Shown one piece after another: positions 33,538 to 45,023 of a stretch of DNA of 64,000 nt. Within the stretch, counting starts at the first letter, position 1. Each line of letters opens with the position of its first letter. The notes beneath the pieces were generated by a model. That model was not told the DNA's origin, ran no database searches, and saw nothing but the letters and a program-made list of their open reading frames with translations. The stretch covers positions 48,149 through 112,148 of the forward strand of contig JAQVKM010000002.1 of NCBI GenBank assembly GCA_028694645.1, in the 5' to 3' direction. Source of the stretch: Bacilli bacterium. Its GTDB lineage: Bacteria > Bacillota_I > Bacilli_A > RF39 > UBA660. Made by a program: the position numbers and the translations under genes.

Positions 33538-34862
33538 ATTAATAATTTTTGTCCTATTTCTAATGAATTTGTTGCTAAATTATTTTTACTTTTTATTTGA
33601 TCTACAGTTGTATTATATTTTTTAGCTATGGAATAAAGTGTATCTCCACTTTGTACTTGATATAAAAGATTACTTGTTCTTGGAATTTTTAATGTTTGAT
33701 TAATATCAAGCAAATTTGTTGTTAAATTATTATATTTCATTATCTCTGTTGTTGTAAGATCAAAAGATCTTGCTATAGAATATAAATTATCGCCCGATTT
33801 TACTGTGTATAAAATATAATTTTGTGATTCTGTTGCAACAGGTATTTTTATTATTTGATTAACAGTTAAAGTTTGAGATGTTAAATCATTATAATTTATT
33901 AATTGTTGTAAAGTTAAATTATATTTTTTAGCTATGGAATAAAGAGTATCTCCACTTTGAACTTTATACTCCTGATAATTAGTTTCTATTTCAGTAAATG
34001 TAGGTATAGTTAAAATTTGTCCTATATATAAGTTATTTGTTGTTAAATTATTTTTATTTACAATATCATTTACATTTACATTATATAATTTAGCTATTGA
34101 ATATAAATTGTCTCCAGATTTTACTGTATAAATTACATCTTTTGTTTGAGATTGAATTGGTATTATTAATTTTTGCCCTAGAGATAATGAATTAGTTATC
34201 AAGCTATTTGCTTCTTTTAATGCATCAACCGTTATACTATATTTTTTAGCTAAACTCCATAAAGTATCTCCACTTTGAACAATATGTAAATTATCACTTA
34301 TTGTTTCATAACCAATATATTCTAATACTCCATCAACTACATCTTGAGCATAAGTTTTGTAATTATTTTTTAATTGAAGAGGATCATCTAATGTACTATC
34401 CAAAAATCCATATTCAATTATAACTGGTTGTGTTAATCCTGTTTCTCTATGTATAAAATAATAATCTTTTGAAGTATCACTAGGAAGCCTTCTTTGATAA
34501 GCTTCTCTAACATTTTGCCCCGATGATTTGATATTATTTAATATTAAATTAGATAATACATTATTATTTCTAAGAGCATATATTACCTCTGCCCCATCTC
34601 CGCCGCCTGCATTTATATGATTGGAAATAACAATAACATCATTATTATTTCCATAAGCACTCATTATTCTTTCAACTCTTTTTTCAGGAGATAAAGTTTC
34701 ATCAGTTGTTCTTGTCATTGTAACAGGAATATTTAATTTTTTCAATTGATCATACATATATTGTGATATTTTTAAAGTTAAATCTTTCTCTATTATATTA
34801 TTTCCAACAGCACCACTATCATCTCCACCGTGTCCTGCATCTATAACAATATAATTTTTCAT
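33534..34862 (-). CDS. N-acetylmuramoyl-L-alanine amidase (Amidase_3) with five LysM repeats
   Basis: 442 residues. The catalytic domain starts at residue 1, with zinc ligands His11 (DAGHGG), Glu25 and His82 (SNHINAGG) and catalytic Glu150 (IIEYGF), so there is no signal peptide. Five LysM repeats of about 45 residues follow from ~188 to the end, each with (V)xSGD(T/N)LYSIAKxY...LxxGQxLxIP. The enzyme cuts the amide between MurNAc and the stem peptide. A signal-less amidase is typical of mother-cell lysis enzymes (CwlC type) or of phage-like release through lysis. The amidase call is firm; export route is not known. RBS AGGAGG. Confidence 0.88.
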   Translation of the reverse strand: MKNYIVIDAGHGGDDSGAVGNNIIEKDLTLKISQYMYDQLKKLNIPVTMTRTTDETLSPEKRVERIMSAYGNNNDVIVISNHINAGGGDGAEVIYALRNNNVLSNLILNNIKSSGQNVREAYQRRLPSDTSKDYYFIHRETGLTQPVIIEYGFLDSTLDDPLQLKNNYKTYAQDVVDGVLEYIGYETISDNLHIVQSGDTLWSLAKKYSITVDALKEANSLITNSLSLGQKLIIPIQSQTKDVIYTVKSGDNLYSIAKLYNVNVNDIVNKNNLTTNNLYIGQILTIPTFTEIETNYQEYKVQSGDTLYSIAKKYNLTLQQLINYNDLTSQTLTVNQIIKIPVATESQNYILYTVKSGDNLYSIARSFDLTTTEIMKYNNLTTNLLDINQTLKIPRTSNLLYQVQSGDTLYSIAKKYNTTVDQIKSKNNLATNSLEIGQKLLI

Positions 34863-34909
34863 ATAAATTCCTCCTAGGTTATTATATGAATTTATTTTTT
34901 TTTTGCAAT

Positions 34910-34936
34910 TAAAAACTGAAATACATTCAGTTATTA
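34910..34936 (-). terminator. Terminator after the HEPN-motif gene
   Basis: AACTGAA, loop of 5, TTCAGTT on either strand with T-run on the minus transcript. Confidence 0.6.
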
Positions 34937-36598
34937 TTTTTTTGTTAATACTTTATTATAATCTTCAACATTTATTATATTAAATAAATCTTTTACATTA
35001 ATTGTAGTTTTAAATGACAATTGTTTATCGTTTGGGCTATAATCTTCAAAACAAATATCATTATTTAAAAGGTTATTAAGATCAATTTCTTGAACAAAAT
35101 AAACATTGCCGTGAGCTAGTGAATTTCTTATATGTCTTAAAATCATTTTAGAAAAACCTTCATCAAAAAATGATTGATTCTTTAATTCAATTATTTCAAA
35201 TAATTTTTTATATATTTGAACTTTTTTTTCATGAATACTATTTTCTAAGTTAATTAGCTTTTGTTTGGAATCATCTATCTTTTGTGGAAGAACAACATTA
35301 TAATAATTGTTATTTCTATAATTATTATCTAATCTTTTACTTAATATGTTTTTTTCACTCAGCATATCTTTTTTCTTCACAAATTTATTTTCTATATCTT
35401 CTTGAATTAAATTAATATCATTATATATATTTTCAATAATCCCATTTAATACATTTTTATCAATATTAAAATATGAAAAATCAACAATTTTAATATCAAC
35501 TTTATTATTAAAATTATGTAAAAATATTATATTAAGAAGTGATAAAAATAATAATTTAAATTTTTCTTTTTTTTCTTTTGCCTTGCTAATAGGTTCTGAA
35601 TAATAATTATAAAGACCATATTTATGATAAAAATATTCTTCTAATTTTTCATTATTTTTATATTTTTCATATATTATTAAATCTAAAACTTGTGCCATTT
35701 TAAAGAAAGGAGAAATTTTTTTATAAATTAGTCCAAATATTATTTCTTTCTTTAAAAGTGAGTTTTGTTCTTTTTCATGATATTCTTTTGTTTTTTTAGA
35801 CTCTTTTAAAATTTTAATAATTTCATCTTTATTAATTATTTTAAATGATAAAATATGGCTTATTATCTCTTCATCACTGATATTTTCATTAAACCATAGT
35901 GGGTGACATGATTCTTTATATTGAAAGAAAAATTCACTGTATGTTTTTAAAACTTTTTCGTTTATTTCATCAATTATAGTAAGTACAATAAGTTTATTTA
36001 TAACGATATTTAAATCTAACTTGTTATTTTCATAATGATATATTTTTATATAATCATTATTAAGCACTTCATAATTTGAATGAGCTAAAGCATTTCTTAT
36101 TCTTTTTACTAATTTGATATAATTAATTTTGTTATTTTCAACAATCAAATCATTACAACCATAATTTTTATTATTATAAATATCGTTTTCAATATCTGGC
36201 AACTCTAATTCATAAAAAGGATTTATAACTTCATTATTTTCATCTAAAAAATAATTCCCAAATGATTCACAATAATAATTGCTAACATTAACACCATATT
36301 TTAAAATTATTTCTTCTATTGATTCTAAGAAATCTTTATTATCTATAAATGAATCAATTTTCTCTTTTCCGCAAAGCTTTTCTGATGTTAATAATGTTGT
36401 TGTAATTAAACTCCAAAAATAATCAAAATTTTTATTTTCACTTTCCGCTGAAAATTCATTTTCATCTTCATTCACTAATAATAAATTAATTTCATTTAAT
36501 AATTGATTTTTACATAAAGAAAAATAATCTATTTTTGATGAATTTATATTTAAAAAATCTTCAATATTTTTGTTAAAATAATAATCAAATATATCCAT
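34934..36598 (-). CDS. Protein with two HEPN-like RNxLAH motifs (putative RNase / defence-type)
   Basis: 554 residues, no signal peptide, no membrane helix. Two RX4H motifs are present: R168-NALA-H173 in KRIRNALAHSNY and R491-NSLA-H496 in RHIRNSLAHGNV. Both are followed at similar distance by NND(Y/I) and then a hydrophobic block (NIVINKLI / TINVKDLF), so the protein looks like two diverged copies of one HEPN module (approx. 1-215 and 340-554), separated by a Lys-rich helical middle (260-460). HEPN RX4-6H motifs form the RNase site in Cas13, Abi-type and toxin RNases; copies of pEK499_p136 type read RNALAHG. No CRISPR array, nucleotidyltransferase or antitoxin lies nearby. Function is inference; the motif is direct. 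Confidence 0.65.
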   Translation of the reverse strand: MDIFDYYFNKNIEDFLNINSSKIDYFSLCKNQLLNEINLLLVNEDENEFSAESENKNFDYFWSLITTTLLTSEKLCGKEKIDSFIDNKDFLESIEEIILKYGVNVSNYYCESFGNYFLDENNEVINPFYELELPDIENDIYNNKNYGCNDLIVENNKINYIKLVKRIRNALAHSNYEVLNNDYIKIYHYENNKLDLNIVINKLIVLTIIDEINEKVLKTYSEFFFQYKESCHPLWFNENISDEEIISHILSFKIINKDEIIKILKESKKTKEYHEKEQNSLLKKEIIFGLIYKKISPFFKMAQVLDLIIYEKYKNNEKLEEYFYHKYGLYNYYSEPISKAKEKKEKFKLLFLSLLNIIFLHNFNNKVDIKIVDFSYFNIDKNVLNGIIENIYNDINLIQEDIENKFVKKKDMLSEKNILSKRLDNNYRNNNYYNVVLPQKIDDSKQKLINLENSIHEKKVQIYKKLFEIIELKNQSFFDEGFSKMILRHIRNSLAHGNVYFVQEIDLNNLLNNDICFEDYSPNDKQLSFKTTINVKDLFNIINVEDYNKVLTKK

Positions 36599-36655
36599 AT
36601 TTCCTCCAAATAAAAATTATTGGTATTATAGCACAAAGAAATTATAATTACAAAT

Positions 36656-36684
36656 TAAAAAACTAGAATTTTTTCTAGTTTATA
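36656..36684 (-). terminator. Phosphoketolase terminator
   Basis: AAACTAGAA and TTCTAGTTT arms, A-rich plus-strand side giving T-run on the minus transcript; overlaps the xfp stop. Confidence 0.75.
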
Positions 36685-39040
36685 AATCCCATTTCCAGTT
36701 TTTAACTTCTTCTAAATCTTCACCATATTCACGTATATATTCATTATGTTCAACAATTTTGTTTTTACAAATTTGATATAATTCTGCACTTTTATTACCT
36801 AGTTGTGGTAAATATTTTAATGCGTCCATAACTAAATGATATCTATCTATTTTATTTTGAACTCTCATATCAAATGGTGTAGTTATTGTTCCTTCTTCAT
36901 TGTATCCATGAACATGTAATGCTTTGTTTAATCTCTTATAAGTTAATTGATGAATCAAAGATGGATAGCCATGAAAAGCAAATATAATTGGTCTATTTAC
37001 TGTAAATAAGGAATTATATTCACTATCTGATAGTCCATGTGGATGTTTAGTATCTGATTCTAATTTCATTAAATCAACTACATTTACAACTCTTATTTTT
37101 AATTGTGGAAAATGTTTTCTTAATATTGTTGTTGCTGCTAAAACTTCTAATGTCGGTGTATCTCCTGCACATCCAAATACTAAGTCTGGTTCAAATCCTT
37201 GATCGTTACTCGCCCAATTCCAAATACCAATACCTTGAGTACAATGTTTAACAGCTTGTTCCATTGTTAACCATTGCGGTCTAAGATGTTTTGATGCCAC
37301 AATAACATTAATATAATTTTTACTTTTAATACAATGATTAAAAACTGATAATAAACAGTTAGCATCCGGTGGTAAATACATTCTTATAACATCTGATTTT
37401 TTAGTTACTAGATGATTCAAAAAGCCAGGATCTTGATGTGTATAACCATTATGATCTTGTTGCCAAACATGACTTGTCAATAAATAATTTAATGATGCAA
37501 TTTCTCTTCTCCAAGGTAATTGTTTAGTAACTTTTAACCATTTAGCATGTTGACTTGCCATTGAATCTATTATTCTTACAAATGCTTCATAGCTGTTAAA
37601 GAAACCATGTCTTCCTGTTAATAAATAGCCTTCTAACCATCCTTCACATAAATGTTCAGAAAGCATTGAATCTATTATTCTTCCATTTGGTAATAAATAC
37701 TCATCTGTTAACATTGTAGAAGCATTCCATCTTCTAGTAGTTTCTTCAAACATTGCATTTAATCTATTAGACATTGCTTCATCAGGTCCAAACACTCTAA
37801 AATTTTTCTTATCTTCATTAATTTTAATTATGTCTCTAATAAATTTTCCTAGTTCAATCATATCTTGAGCTTCAACTGCACCTGGATGTTCAACTTTAAA
37901 TTCATAATTTTTGAAATCTGGAACTCGTAATTCCTCAAGTAACATTCCACCATTAGCATGTAAATTAGATCCCATTCTTTTATTTCCAGTTGGAGCTAGT
38001 TCTTTTAATTCTTGAACTAAAGAACCTCTCTCATCAAATAATTCCTCTGGGTGATAACTTTTTAACCAATTTTCTAATAATATCAAATTTTCTGGATAAT
38101 TTTTATTTACAATAATTGGTACTTGATGAGCTCTGAAACTTCCCTCAATTTTTTTATTATCTACTTCCTTAGGGCCAGTCCATCCTTTTGGAGTTTTAAA
38201 AACAATCATTGGCCATTTAGGTCTATTTGAATTATTTTCTTTACGGGCTTTATTTTGAATATTTTTAATTTTAATAATACATTCTTCTAAAGTTTTAGCC
38301 ATTAATTCATGCATTATCATTGGGTCATCACCTTCTACAAAGTAAGGCTCATATCCACATCCATCAAAAAAATTTTTTAATTCTTGTTCAGATATTCTAG
38401 ATAAAACTGTTGGATTAGCTATTTTATAACCATTTAGATGTAATATAGGTAACACAGCTCCATCAGTTACTGGATCAATAAATTTGTTTGAATGCCATGA
38501 AGTAGCTAATGGTCCTGTTTCAGCTTCTCCATCACCTATTACACAAGTTGCTATTAAATCCGGATTATCCATAACAGCTCCATAAGCATGAGATAAGCTA
38601 TAACCTAATTCTCCTCCCTCATTGATTGAGCCTGGAGTTTCAGGCGCAACATGACTAGAAATGCCTCCTGGAAAACTAAATTGTTTAAATAGTTTTTTTA
38701 AACCTTCTTCATCTTCTGTTATATTAGGATAAACTTGACTATAAGATCCTTCTAGATATGTATTAGCTACCATAGCTTGTCCACCATGTCCTGGTCCAGA
38801 TATATAAATCATATTTAAATCATATTTCTTTATTACTCTATTTAAATGAACATAAATAAAATTTTGTCCCGGCGCCGTTCCCCAATGCCCAACAACATTA
38901 GGCTTTATATCTTCCATTTTTAATGGTTCTTTTAATAATGGATTGTTTAAAAGATACAACTGTCCTACTGATAAATAATTTGTAGCTTTAAAATATTTAT
39001 CTATTTTTATTAGTTCTTCATTTGTTAATGTTTTATTCAT
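36680..39040 (-). CDS. xfp: Xylulose-5-phosphate/fructose-6-phosphate phosphoketolase
   Basis: 786 residues, full family length. Thiamine-diphosphate sites are visible: [46 protein letters not shown]-like [13 protein letters not shown], and the ThDP motif [11 protein letters not shown]...N. Downstream [26 protein letters not shown] and [14 protein letters not shown] are typical. The enzyme splits sugar phosphates with phosphate to acetyl-phosphate, giving a bifid-shunt-like or pentose pathway with ATP from acetate kinase. It stands alone with RBS GGAGGGG and a terminator. The sugar-phosphate preference cannot be told from sequence. Confidence 0.95.
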   Translation of the reverse strand: MNKTLTNEELIKIDKYFKATNYLSVGQLYLLNNPLLKEPLKMEDIKPNVVGHWGTAPGQNFIYVHLNRVIKKYDLNMIYISGPGHGGQAMVANTYLEGSYSQVYPNITEDEEGLKKLFKQFSFPGGISSHVAPETPGSINEGGELGYSLSHAYGAVMDNPDLIATCVIGDGEAETGPLATSWHSNKFIDPVTDGAVLPILHLNGYKIANPTVLSRISEQELKNFFDGCGYEPYFVEGDDPMIMHELMAKTLEECIIKIKNIQNKARKENNSNRPKWPMIVFKTPKGWTGPKEVDNKKIEGSFRAHQVPIIVNKNYPENLILLENWLKSYHPEELFDERGSLVQELKELAPTGNKRMGSNLHANGGMLLEELRVPDFKNYEFKVEHPGAVEAQDMIELGKFIRDIIKINEDKKNFRVFGPDEAMSNRLNAMFEETTRRWNASTMLTDEYLLPNGRIIDSMLSEHLCEGWLEGYLLTGRHGFFNSYEAFVRIIDSMASQHAKWLKVTKQLPWRREIASLNYLLTSHVWQQDHNGYTHQDPGFLNHLVTKKSDVIRMYLPPDANCLLSVFNHCIKSKNYINVIVASKHLRPQWLTMEQAVKHCTQGIGIWNWASNDQGFEPDLVFGCAGDTPTLEVLAATTILRKHFPQLKIRVVNVVDLMKLESDTKHPHGLSDSEYNSLFTVNRPIIFAFHGYPSLIHQLTYKRLNKALHVHGYNEEGTITTPFDMRVQNKIDRYHLVMDALKYLPQLGNKSAELYQICKNKIVEHNEYIREYGEDLEEVKNWKWDL

Positions 39041-39087
39041 AAGACCCCTCCTTATTATGTAATAATTATATCATTTTTAGTTCAAAT

Positions 39088-39113
39088 ATAAAAGGACTTA
39101 AAGTCCTTTATTT
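39088..39113 (-). terminator. Terminator after the DUF975 gene
   Basis: AAAGGACTT and AAGTCCTTT arms with A/T runs; lies just after the stop of the membrane protein. Confidence 0.75.
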
Positions 39114-39120
39114 TATTTTA

Positions 39121-39726
39121 TTAATAGTTATCAATAACATCAACCATAAATTTTGTTGTTGCTGTTGTCATATATGGATATAACCAAATTAAAATAATTC
39201 CGAATGTAAAAGGTATTAATAAACACCATCCTAAGAAGCTTAAGCCTAAAATTAGAAAATCCATTTTTTTGCCATACATCATTTTACGACTTAGTTCTAG
39301 TGTTTCACTTATTGATAAGTCTTTTCTTTCAATTAATAAATATGGTACTATGGAATATGATAATCCTAAGTAAACACCTGGAATAATGAAAAATATCATT
39401 CCAATTGCAATTAAAATTCCCATAATTAATACTGTTCCAACTAGTTTCCAAAATTCTCCATAATGATCAAATATAACATCTTTGTTGAATTCTCCAGTTC
39501 TAACAAAAATAATGAAAAAATGCATTAATCCTATACTAACTGGTATTAATAATATTTCAATTATGAATCCTATTATTCCGCCAATTGTACTTTTCTCACC
39601 AAACATTTCAACAAAAGCAGATGATGCTATTGTTAATATAGCTACTAAAAGAATTCCCTTCCAAAGTTCAGCTTTATTGCCTTCTATTTTATCTTTTGCC
39701 CAATTTTTTAAATCTACTCTATTCAT
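39121..39726 (-). CDS. DUF975-family membrane protein
   Basis: 201 residues, five to six helices. The conserved N-terminus NRVDLKNWAKDKIEGNKAELWKGIL is that of DUF975, with the later SYSIVPYLLIERKDLSISETLELSRKMMYGKKMDF (cited in part) the family's cytosolic loop. Function of the family is unknown; members may act in membrane organisation or transport. It follows ligA by 50 bases with RBS AGGAGG and is probably co-transcribed with it. Confidence 0.82.
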   Translation of the reverse strand: MNRVDLKNWAKDKIEGNKAELWKGILLVAILTIASSAFVEMFGEKSTIGGIIGFIIEILLIPVSIGLMHFFIIFVRTGEFNKDVIFDHYGEFWKLVGTVLIMGILIAIGMIFFIIPGVYLGLSYSIVPYLLIERKDLSISETLELSRKMMYGKKMDFLILGLSFLGWCLLIPFTFGIILIWLYPYMTTATTKFMVDVIDNY

Positions 39727-39776
39727 TGTTTTCCTCCTAATTATATAATACTTTTTTTTATTTCAAATGTAAATAA

Positions 39777-41765
<1,989 letters not shown>

Positions 41766-41812
41766 TCACCTATAATTATTATATCATTTATATATTTTTT
41801 AATAAACAAAAT

Positions 41813-41845
41813 AAAAAAAATAATCATTATATTTGATTATTTTTA
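41813..41845 (-). terminator. Terminator between the small membrane gene and ligA
   Basis: AAATAATCA and TGATTATTT arms around a 7-base loop; an A-run on plus gives a T-run on the minus transcript. Confidence 0.65.
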
Positions 41846-41849
41846 ATTA

Positions 41850-42008
41850 TTATTTGTCTTTATTTAAAGCTGATATTGTAAATGATCCAATGATTAATCC
41901 AATAAAGAATAATGCTAACCAAAATAATGGATTATCACCATTTTTTATTATCCAATCTTGAAAATTTGTTGCCCATTTTGTTAATGTATCCCAAAGAGTC
42001 AACATCAT
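41850..42008 (-). CDS. Small single-pass membrane protein (52 residues)
   Basis: Too short for standard ORF cut-offs. It starts ATGATGTTGACT behind AGAAAGGTG, four bases after the pcrA stop, and ends TAA at 41850. An amphipathic N-terminal part with three Trp (LTLWDTLTKWATNFQDW) is followed by one helix (about 28-45) ending LIIGSFTISALN and a basic end. The tight coupling to pcrA and the terminator behind it argue that it is a real gene. I do not recognise a family; a helicase-related or purely membrane role is open. Confidence 0.6.
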   Translation of the reverse strand: MMLTLWDTLTKWATNFQDWIIKNGDNPLFWLALFFIGLIIGSFTISALNKDK

Positions 42009-42012
42009 ATTA

Positions 42013-44100
42013 TCACACCTTTCTAAATGTTGTATGACCTTTAATTAATTTTTTAATACCATGAGGATGAGAAAATGCTATAGTGAGTATTGACTTATCA
42101 ACACTAATTATAACGCCTGTACCAAATGTTTCATGAATAACTTTTTCTCCTGCTTTATAATCAATATCTGAATTTATCATTGCTGTTTTATCAAATTTAA
42201 TCATTTCACCAGCTTCAGCTATTTTATCTATATCTAAATTTTCTTCATTTATTTCATTTATAAATCTACTTGGAGCATTATATCCTACATCTCCAAAAAT
42301 TGCTCTTTTTCTAGCATTAACAAGATATAATTTCTTTTTAGCTCTAGTTAAAGCAACATAGCAAAGTCTTCTTTCTTCTTCTATCTGATTACTATCCATC
42401 AAAGAATTACGATGTGGAAAGATTGTTTCTTCCATTCCTATTAAGAAAACGTAATCAAATTCTAGTCCTTTAGCTGAATGAACTGTCATTAATGTTACTA
42501 CATCTGTATTATTTTTGTGTTCTTCTATATCAGCAACTAAACTAATAGAATCCAAAAACTCTTCTAATGATATAATACCATATTTTTCTTCAAAATTTCT
42601 AGCTACTGTTTTAAATTCTTCTAAATTCTCTAATCTTATTTCTGATTCTAGTGATTTTTCATTTAACAGTTCTTCTCTTATACCAGATTTATGTAATATA
42701 TATTCAATCAATTCTGTCAAAGATAATGTTTCTTTTTTTTCAATTATATCATTAATAATATTTTTAAATATTAATTCTTTTCCATTATCAATAGATTCAA
42801 ATATTGGTTTATTTTCTGACATTGCTTTTATGGTCATATTTTCTATTGTTTTTAATCCAATACCTCGCTTAGGAACATTTATTATTCTAAGTAGGCTAAC
42901 ATCGTCATTTGTATTATATATTAATTTTAAATAAGAAATTAAATCTTTTATTTCTTTTCTATTGTAAAAATAAAAGCTTCCTACTACTTTATATGGAATA
43001 TTTTCACGTAGCATTTCTTCTTCTATAATTCGTGATTGAGCATTTGTACGATAAAGAATAGCTATATTACTTTTACTTACATTGTCATTAATTAATTTTT
43101 TTATTTCATTAGCTACAAAATAAGCTTCATCTTTTTCATTATCAGCTTTATGATATTTTATTTTTTCACCATCATCATTCGTTGTCCAAAGTATTTTATC
43201 TTTTCTTTCTTTATTGTTTTTTATTACGTCATTAGCAACATTTAATATTCTCTTTGTTGAACGATAATTTTCTTCTAATAATATTGTCTTATTTCCTTTA
43301 TAGTCTTTTTCAAAATTTAATATATTTCTATAATTAGCGCCTCTAAAACCATATATACTTTGATCAATATCACCTACAATAAAGATATTTTTATGTAAAG
43401 CGGATAACATTTTTGTTAAGATATATTGGCTTTTATTAGTATCTTGATATTCATCAACCGAAATATATTTATATCTTTCTTGATATTTTAAAAGGATTTC
43501 TGGATGTTCATTAAAAAGTTTTATTGGTAACATCAATAAGTCATCAAAGTCAACAGAATTGCCTGTCAATAGTCTTTGTTGATATCTTCTATATACATTC
43601 AAAACTTTTTCTTCAAAATCAGAAACAGCTATTTTTTGATATTCTTCTATAGTAACTAATTCATTTTTAGCACTACTAATAGCATTTCTTATAGCTCTTG
43701 AATTATACATTTTGTCATCAATATTATTTTCTTTCATTATTTTTTTTATCAAAGTTAAAACATCATCACTATCTAAAATAGTGAAATTTGCTTTATATCC
43801 TAATAATTCATAATTTTCTTTTAATAATTGTAATCCCAATGAGTGAAAAGTACATATTTGTATTAAGTGCGCTGTAGGCCCTAATATGTTTATAACTCTT
43901 TCTTTCATTTCTTTAGCAGCTTTATTAGTAAAGGTAATTGCTAAAATATTTCTTGGATCAATATTTTTTTCATGAACCAAATATGCTATCCTTGTTGTTA
44001 ATACTTTTGTTTTACCGCTTCCAGCTCCAGCAAGCACTAATACTGGTCCATTTACTTCTTTTATTGCTTCTAATTGTTTATCATTTAAATTTTCTAGCAT
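42013..44100 (-). CDS. pcrA: UvrD/Rep-family DNA helicase PcrA
   Basis: 695 residues of SF1A helicase. Motif I VLAGAGSGKTKVL, Ia FTNKAAKEM, II SVDEYQDTN, III GDIDQSIYGFRGA, IV ENYRST, V VTLMTVHSAKGLEFD and VI VALTRAKKKLYL are all present. The C-terminal Tudor-like RNA polymerase-binding tail (about 640-695) is seen in GEKVIHETFGTGVIISVD. PcrA unwinds DNA in repair and plasmid replication and removes RecA. It starts a transcript with a small membrane gene behind it. RBS AGGAGGT. Confidence 0.95.
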   Translation of the reverse strand: MLENLNDKQLEAIKEVNGPVLVLAGAGSGKTKVLTTRIAYLVHEKNIDPRNILAITFTNKAAKEMKERVINILGPTAHLIQICTFHSLGLQLLKENYELLGYKANFTILDSDDVLTLIKKIMKENNIDDKMYNSRAIRNAISSAKNELVTIEEYQKIAVSDFEEKVLNVYRRYQQRLLTGNSVDFDDLLMLPIKLFNEHPEILLKYQERYKYISVDEYQDTNKSQYILTKMLSALHKNIFIVGDIDQSIYGFRGANYRNILNFEKDYKGNKTILLEENYRSTKRILNVANDVIKNNKERKDKILWTTNDDGEKIKYHKADNEKDEAYFVANEIKKLINDNVSKSNIAILYRTNAQSRIIEEEMLRENIPYKVVGSFYFYNRKEIKDLISYLKLIYNTNDDVSLLRIINVPKRGIGLKTIENMTIKAMSENKPIFESIDNGKELIFKNIINDIIEKKETLSLTELIEYILHKSGIREELLNEKSLESEIRLENLEEFKTVARNFEEKYGIISLEEFLDSISLVADIEEHKNNTDVVTLMTVHSAKGLEFDYVFLIGMEETIFPHRNSLMDSNQIEEERRLCYVALTRAKKKLYLVNARKRAIFGDVGYNAPSRFINEINEENLDIDKIAEAGEMIKFDKTAMINSDIDYKAGEKVIHETFGTGVIISVDKSILTIAFSHPHGIKKLIKGHTTFRKV

Positions 44101-44115
44101 GTTACCTCCTTCAAA

Positions 44116-44142
44116 TTAAAAACACTTTAAAGTGTCTTTTTA
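44116..44142 (-). terminator. Terminator of the pssD-pssE-antitoxin-fic operon
   Basis: ACACTTT and AAAGTGT arms with A/T flanks; the fic stop codon lies within. Confidence 0.75.
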
Positions 44143-44846
44143 TCTTTTAATTCATATTCTATTAGACATTTATCAAATATTTCTTTAAGTAATTCAATGC
44201 TTATTTTTTGTTTTTCTTTATCTGATGAAATATTCCACATTGTTGCTCTTATAAAATTTTTATTATCAAATTGTGTTAAATAACTATATTCTAGACTAAA
44301 GTTTCCAAATGTAAATAATAATTTATTCATTATTTCAACATATTCACGCAAAAACTCTCTTAATGTCCTACTATTTCCTTCTCTAAAAGGATGAATAAAA
44401 TATAATTCTAAATAGTTATTAGCTAAAAAGTCAATTAAATTTTCTTTTGTATAAATACTAATTGCTTGTTTTTTCATTGATATTAATTGCTCATTTAATT
44501 TTTCATATATCAAGTTAGGTGAACAATAAATTCTAATTCCTTCTTCATCTGATATTTCATCACTATTTTTTTTATTTATAAATTCTTCTCTTATTTTTCC
44601 ACCAAACGGATATAAGTCTGCAAATAAGTATTCATGAATTTTCAAATAATGATTAACTGTTAAATCTCTCTTAAATGGATGATGATCATCAATTAATGTT
44701 GCTAACTTATAAGTTACTAACATATTTTCAATTTTTTCTAATGCATTTTTATCTTTGATATTCATATGATTTATTAATAAAGATGTATTTTCATAACAAT
44801 ATATGGATTGATTATCTTTATCTACTTTTTGTTGTTGCATCATCAT
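44127..44846 (-). CDS. Fic-domain AMP-transferase (toxin-like)
   Basis: 239 residues. The Fic core carries HPFREGNSR at 152-160 (catalytic His152, nucleotide-binding Gly-Asn and Arg160) and the upstream flap in LYPFGGKIREEFI. FIC enzymes move AMP from ATP onto hydroxyl side chains; toxin members hit targets such as gyrase and topoisomerase IV. No self-inhibitory (S/T)xxxE(G/N) motif is seen before the core or at the C-terminus, so it would be class I, needing a separate antitoxin. The gene just ahead, overlapping by 29 bases, is a fitting candidate. Three ATGs in a row leave the exact start uncertain. Confidence 0.85.
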   Translation of the reverse strand: MMMQQQKVDKDNQSIYCYENTSLLINHMNIKDKNALEKIENMLVTYKLATLIDDHHPFKRDLTVNHYLKIHEYLFADLYPFGGKIREEFINKKNSDEISDEEGIRIYCSPNLIYEKLNEQLISMKKQAISIYTKENLIDFLANNYLELYFIHPFREGNSRTLREFLREYVEIMNKLLFTFGNFSLEYSYLTQFDNKNFIRATMWNISSDKEKQKISIELLKEIFDKCLIEYELKDKKTL

Positions 44847-45015
44847 TATTTTTTTCTTTCTCTATTAAATCATATAAATTTTTAAAAAAACTTTTGTCTT
44901 TATTTTCTAATGCTTTAGCTATAATTTCAATTTCTCTTTCACTAAGTGGATTTTGCTCTACATTAGAATTTGAAATCGCTTCTCTTAAAGCTTTTTTGAT
45001 TTTACTATCACTCAT
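44818..45015 (-). CDS. Putative VbhA/YhfG-like Fic antitoxin
   Basis: 65 residues, charged and helical. Class I Fic antitoxins are small helical proteins whose inhibitory helix carries (S/T)xxxE(G/N). Here the likeliest place is NSNVEQ (Asn16...Glu20-Gln21), where Glu20 sits right but both flanking positions are substituted, so the motif is degenerate. Overlap with the fic gene by 29 bases and its position ahead of it are typical. RBS AGGAGGG. Identity rests mainly on context. Confidence 0.5.
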   Translation of the reverse strand: MSDSKIKKALREAISNSNVEQNPLSEREIEIIAKALENKDKSFFKNLYDLIEKEKNNDDATTKSR

Positions 45016-45023
45016 AAACCCTC

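Noticed and set aside
33534..34300. DNA tandem repeat
   Set aside because: The repetition is explained by five LysM domains coded in one frame; nucleotide identity is limited.
34934..36598. Cas13-type CRISPR effector
   Set aside because: Two RX4H motifs but only 554 residues, and no CRISPR repeats or cas1/cas2 are visible anywhere in the window.
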